The notes beneath the pieces were generated by a model. It did no database searches, was not told the DNA's origin, and worked only from the letters and a program-made list of their open reading frames with translations. Positions 5,691-7,500 of a stretch of DNA of 7,500 nucleotides are shown piece after piece (positions within the stretch are counted from its first letter, which is position 1; every line of letters begins with the position of its first letter). Source of the stretch: Chloroflexota bacterium (lineage in GTDB: Bacteria > Chloroflexota > Limnocylindria > Limnocylindrales > CSP1-4); the NCBI GenBank assembly GCA_021789355.1, contig JAJYJR010000278.1:1-7500 (forward strand), in the 5' to 3' direction. The position numbers were made by a program, and so were the translations under genes.

Positions 5691-6035
5691 CGCGTGCCTG
5701 ATCCGGGCACGATCCGTGCGTGGACGGTGCCACGAACGGCCGGAGGAGACGGCCGCGGAGCCAGGCACACCGTGCGCGTCGCGGCCGGCGGGTCCCCGTC
5801 GCGGCCGGCGCTGGATACGAGTCCCGGGGTGACTGTACCGCAGGAAATCTGCCCGGAACGGCCAATAGCAGGCACTGGGTGACTGCCGCGCGAAGGGAGG
5901 GGCGCGATGCAGGGCGCGGGCGCGACGGCTGCGCGAAGCGCACGGGCGCGGCAGGCGCGGGCAAGGGAGGCGCGCGGCCACGGCCCCGCGGCAGAACTCC
6001 TGGCTGCCTCGTCGGCCCCCACACCGCCCAGCCCC
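5691..6035. other. 345-base gap between convergent genes, no supported gene
   Basis: This spacer lies between the stop of the plus-strand HTH gene and the stop of the minus-strand glycosyltransferase-like gene. Reading frames across it are Arg/Ala/Pro-rich in every direction, as expected for non-coding high-GC DNA, and none shows a recognisable domain. It holds the two hairpins near 5693-5734, a 14-bp direct repeat CGTCGCGGCCGGCG at 5777-5790 and 5797-5810, and GGGTGACTG at 5827-5835 and 5877-5885, exactly 50 bases apart. No tRNA, rRNA, CRISPR or transposon end is seen. The segment 5831-5880 is less GC-rich than its surroundings. Confidence 0.6.
5693..5734 (+). terminator. Two small stem-loops after the HTH gene, possible weak terminator
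   Basis: CGTGCC (5693-5698) pairs with GGCACG (5706-5711) around a 7-base loop, starting two bases after the stop of the HTH protein. A second hairpin, CGTGG (5719-5723) with CCACG (5730-5734), follows. Neither is followed by a T-run. Their position suggests a 3'-end structure, but in DNA this GC-rich short stems are frequent by chance. Confidence 0.3.
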
Positions 6036-7500
6036 TCACGGGCCGCACCGCGCATCCCCGGGCGACAGGCACACGGCGTAGAGCGCGGCCTGCGGGAGCG
6101 CGGCGTCGGGCCCGGTGTCGGACGCCGCCGCCGGCACCACCGCCAGCGGGCTCGACAGCCAGACCGGCCGCACCGACCCGGCCAGGACGGGACGCAGCGA
6201 GGACACCAGCTGGTCCTTCTCCAGGATCAGCCAGCGCACGCCGTACAGCGCGGCCGCCTGCTCCACCACCGGCAGCGGGTCGTTCGGCGTGGCCACCCCG
6301 GTGATCCCCCAGCGATACCAGTACGCGCCCGGGTCCGCGCTCATCAACCGGTCGGTGGCGGGCACCGGGTACGCCGACAGCAACGCCGTCCGGTAGTCGG
6401 CCTCGTGCCGCCAGGCCCCCGCCAGCAGCACCGTCGCAATCGCGCCGATGACCCACACCAGCCCGATCGCGATCACGGTGAAGTGGCGCGTCGCGCGCGC
6501 CACGTCCCAGTGCGGGCGACGGGCGGCCACCCAGCGCACGGCGGCGCCGATCCCCACGATGGACAGCAGGTACGCGTGCGGCACGAGCGCCATGCCCGAG
6601 TGGAGCGCCATCCCGTACGGCAGGTGCACCGCGAAGACCAGCGCGCTGAAGACCAGGAACGTGATCCCGTAGACCAGCCACGGACGGAACGCCGGGGTGC
6701 GGCGGTGCAGCCACCCGCCCCACAGCATGAACGGCACCAGCACGATCAGCAGCGGCTGCGTCCCCAGCACGATGATCGCCGCCGCCAGCCCTCCGATCCG
6801 GCTGGCCAGCAGCGGCCCCAGCCCCTGGGCGAAGAACGTGGCCGGCGTCGTCTGGTCCGACACGCTGAAGAGCTGCTCGTAGGTGCGGATCCAGAGGATG
6901 CGGCCACTCGAGGAGGACGGCGAGATCGAACCGAACAGCAGCTGGTCGCGGATCCACCAGGGGGCCATGACCAGCAGGAACAGGCCGAAGCAGGCGATCG
7001 CCGCGCCCCAGCCGATGCGAACGGACGACGATGTGGCGGCGGCCGACGACGATGCGGACGCCGACGATGCGGACGCCGACGACGATGTGGCGGCCGACGA
7101 CGAGGCTCCCCGTGCGCCCCCCCGCCACCGACCGCGCCACCGGGACCACTGCTCCGCCGCGAACGCCACGATGAACGGCACCCCCAGCAGCACCCCGTCG
7201 GTGCGCGCCAGCATCGCCAGCCCCACGAACACGCCGCCCAGCGCGAACGCCCAGCGGTTCCCGGTCGCCCCCCGGACGCACAACCAGAGTGCCGTGACGC
7301 CCAGCACCATGTAGAGCGAGAAGTTGTCGGGCTGCGACATGTAGGGCGCCACCGCGCCCGGCATCGCCATCAGCAGCCCCGCCGCGATCGAGGTCCGCCG
7401 GCCCAGCCCGGCGTCGATCCCCAGCAGGTACGTGATCGAGGCGCCGAGCGCGGCCAGGATCCAGAACGGCAGGCAGGAGGCCAGGTAAGTCGGCCCCAGC
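6036..7500 (-). CDS. Second GT-C (PMT/ArnT-like) membrane glycosyltransferase, N-terminus outside window
   Basis: The frame is open from the right edge to the TGA at 6036, giving 487 visible residues; by alignment to the paralogue at 545-2347 about 120 N-terminal residues, including the first helix and catalytic Asp loop, lie outside. Shared blocks prove paralogy: LGPT at the visible start, MSQPDNFSLYMVLG versus MAQPDNFALTMVLG, LARTDGVLL in both, APWWIR..LFGSISPSS versus GPWWIR..VFGSISPSS, and PNDPLPVVEQAAALYGVRWL versus its close counterpart. Several hydrophobic segments are typical of polytopic GT-C enzymes, and a soluble C-terminal part ends in YAVCLSPGDARCGP. A Ser/Ala tract about 28 residues long sits between two membrane segments where the paralogue has only a short basic loop. 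A sugar-transfer function at the membrane is inferred from the fold; the substrate is unknown. It runs tail-to-tail with the HTH gene. Confidence 0.85.
   Translation of the reverse strand, partial: LGPTYLASCLPFWILAALGASITYLLGIDAGLGRRTSIAAGLLMAMPGAVAPYMSQPDNFSLYMVLGVTALWLCVRGATGNRWAFALGGVFVGLAMLARTDGVLLGVPFIVAFAAEQWSRWRGRWRGGARGASSSAATSSSASASSASASSSAAATSSSVRIGWGAAIACFGLFLLVMAPWWIRDQLLFGSISPSSSSGRILWIRTYEQLFSVSDQTTPATFFAQGLGPLLASRIGGLAAAIIVLGTQPLLIVLVPFMLWGGWLHRRTPAFRPWLVYGITFLVFSALVFAVHLPYGMALHSGMALVPHAYLLSIVGIGAAVRWVAARRPHWDVARATRHFTVIAIGLVWVIGAIATVLLAGAWRHEADYRTALLSAYPVPATDRLMSADPGAYWYRWGITGVATPNDPLPVVEQAAALYGVRWLILEKDQLVSSLRPVLAGSVRPVWLSSPLAVVPAAASDTGPDAALPQAALYAVCLSPGDARCGP
7024..7103. repeat. 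Tandem and flanking repeats encoding a Ser/Ala tract
   Basis: A 15-base unit GATGCGGACGCCGAC is repeated exactly at 7051-7065 and 7066-7080. It is flanked by two copies of a 17-base element beginning GACGACGATG (7024-7040 and 7078-7094), each followed by GGCCGACGACGA. All units keep the reading frame overall and encode runs of Ser and Ala on the minus strand within the second glycosyltransferase-like protein. The structure suggests expansion by slippage or unequal recombination. Confidence 0.85.

Noticed and set aside
5617..7281. 554-residue minus-strand open frame across the gap and the second membrane protein
   Set aside because: It is a frame shadow of the second glycosyltransferase-like gene; the other frame has clear conserved blocks shared with the paralogue.
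6883..7314. Plus-strand frame with Asp/Ala repeats
   Set aside because: The acidic repeat is the antisense reading of the Ser/Ala tract in the second membrane protein; there is no other support.

Overview
This is a very GC-rich bacterial window with five complete genes, two genes cut by the window edges, and short regulatory spacers. The organism is most likely a Chloroflexota bacterium, perhaps a Limnocylindria-like lineage, with a high-GC Actinomycetota as the alternative. This guess rests on base composition, GTG and TTG starts, and the style of the two large membrane glycosyltransferase-like proteins. No rRNA or other phylogenetic marker is present.

Layout from left to right. (1) Positions 1-381, minus strand: N-terminal part of an AAA_14/DUF4143-type ATPase, cut by the left edge. 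(2) 545-2347, minus: a 600-residue polytopic GT-C/PMT-like membrane protein with a Gly/Ser repeat tract near its C-terminus. (3) 2351-3793, minus: a 480-residue Walker ATPase with a C-terminal DUF234-type, PD-(D/E)xK-like domain. Its stop lies in frame with, and one codon before, the membrane-protein start. A palindrome with an additional half-site lies upstream of it. (4) 3957-4642, minus: a type II toxin-antitoxin pair, a Phd/YefM-like antitoxin followed by a VapC-like PIN toxin overlapping it by 4 bases. The antitoxin's strong ribosome binding site is buried in an inverted repeat. (5) 4773-5690, plus, divergent from the TA pair: an XRE-type helix-turn-helix protein with a nuclease-like region carrying D and ExK motifs and a low-complexity Ala/Gly tail. 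(6) 5691-6035: a 345-base spacer with small hairpins and short direct repeats but no supported gene. (7) 6036-7500, minus: a second GT-C-like protein, clearly paralogous to the first, missing its N-terminus at the right edge and carrying a Ser/Ala tract in one loop.

The two glycosyltransferase paralogues probably transfer sugars from lipid-linked donors at the membrane. Between them sits a cassette of ATPase, toxin-antitoxin and HTH-nuclease-like genes, which looks like accessory material. Three of its proteins carry nuclease or nuclease-like folds (PIN, DUF234 C-terminus, HTH fusion). An addiction or defence role is possible, but it is inferred from domain content only.
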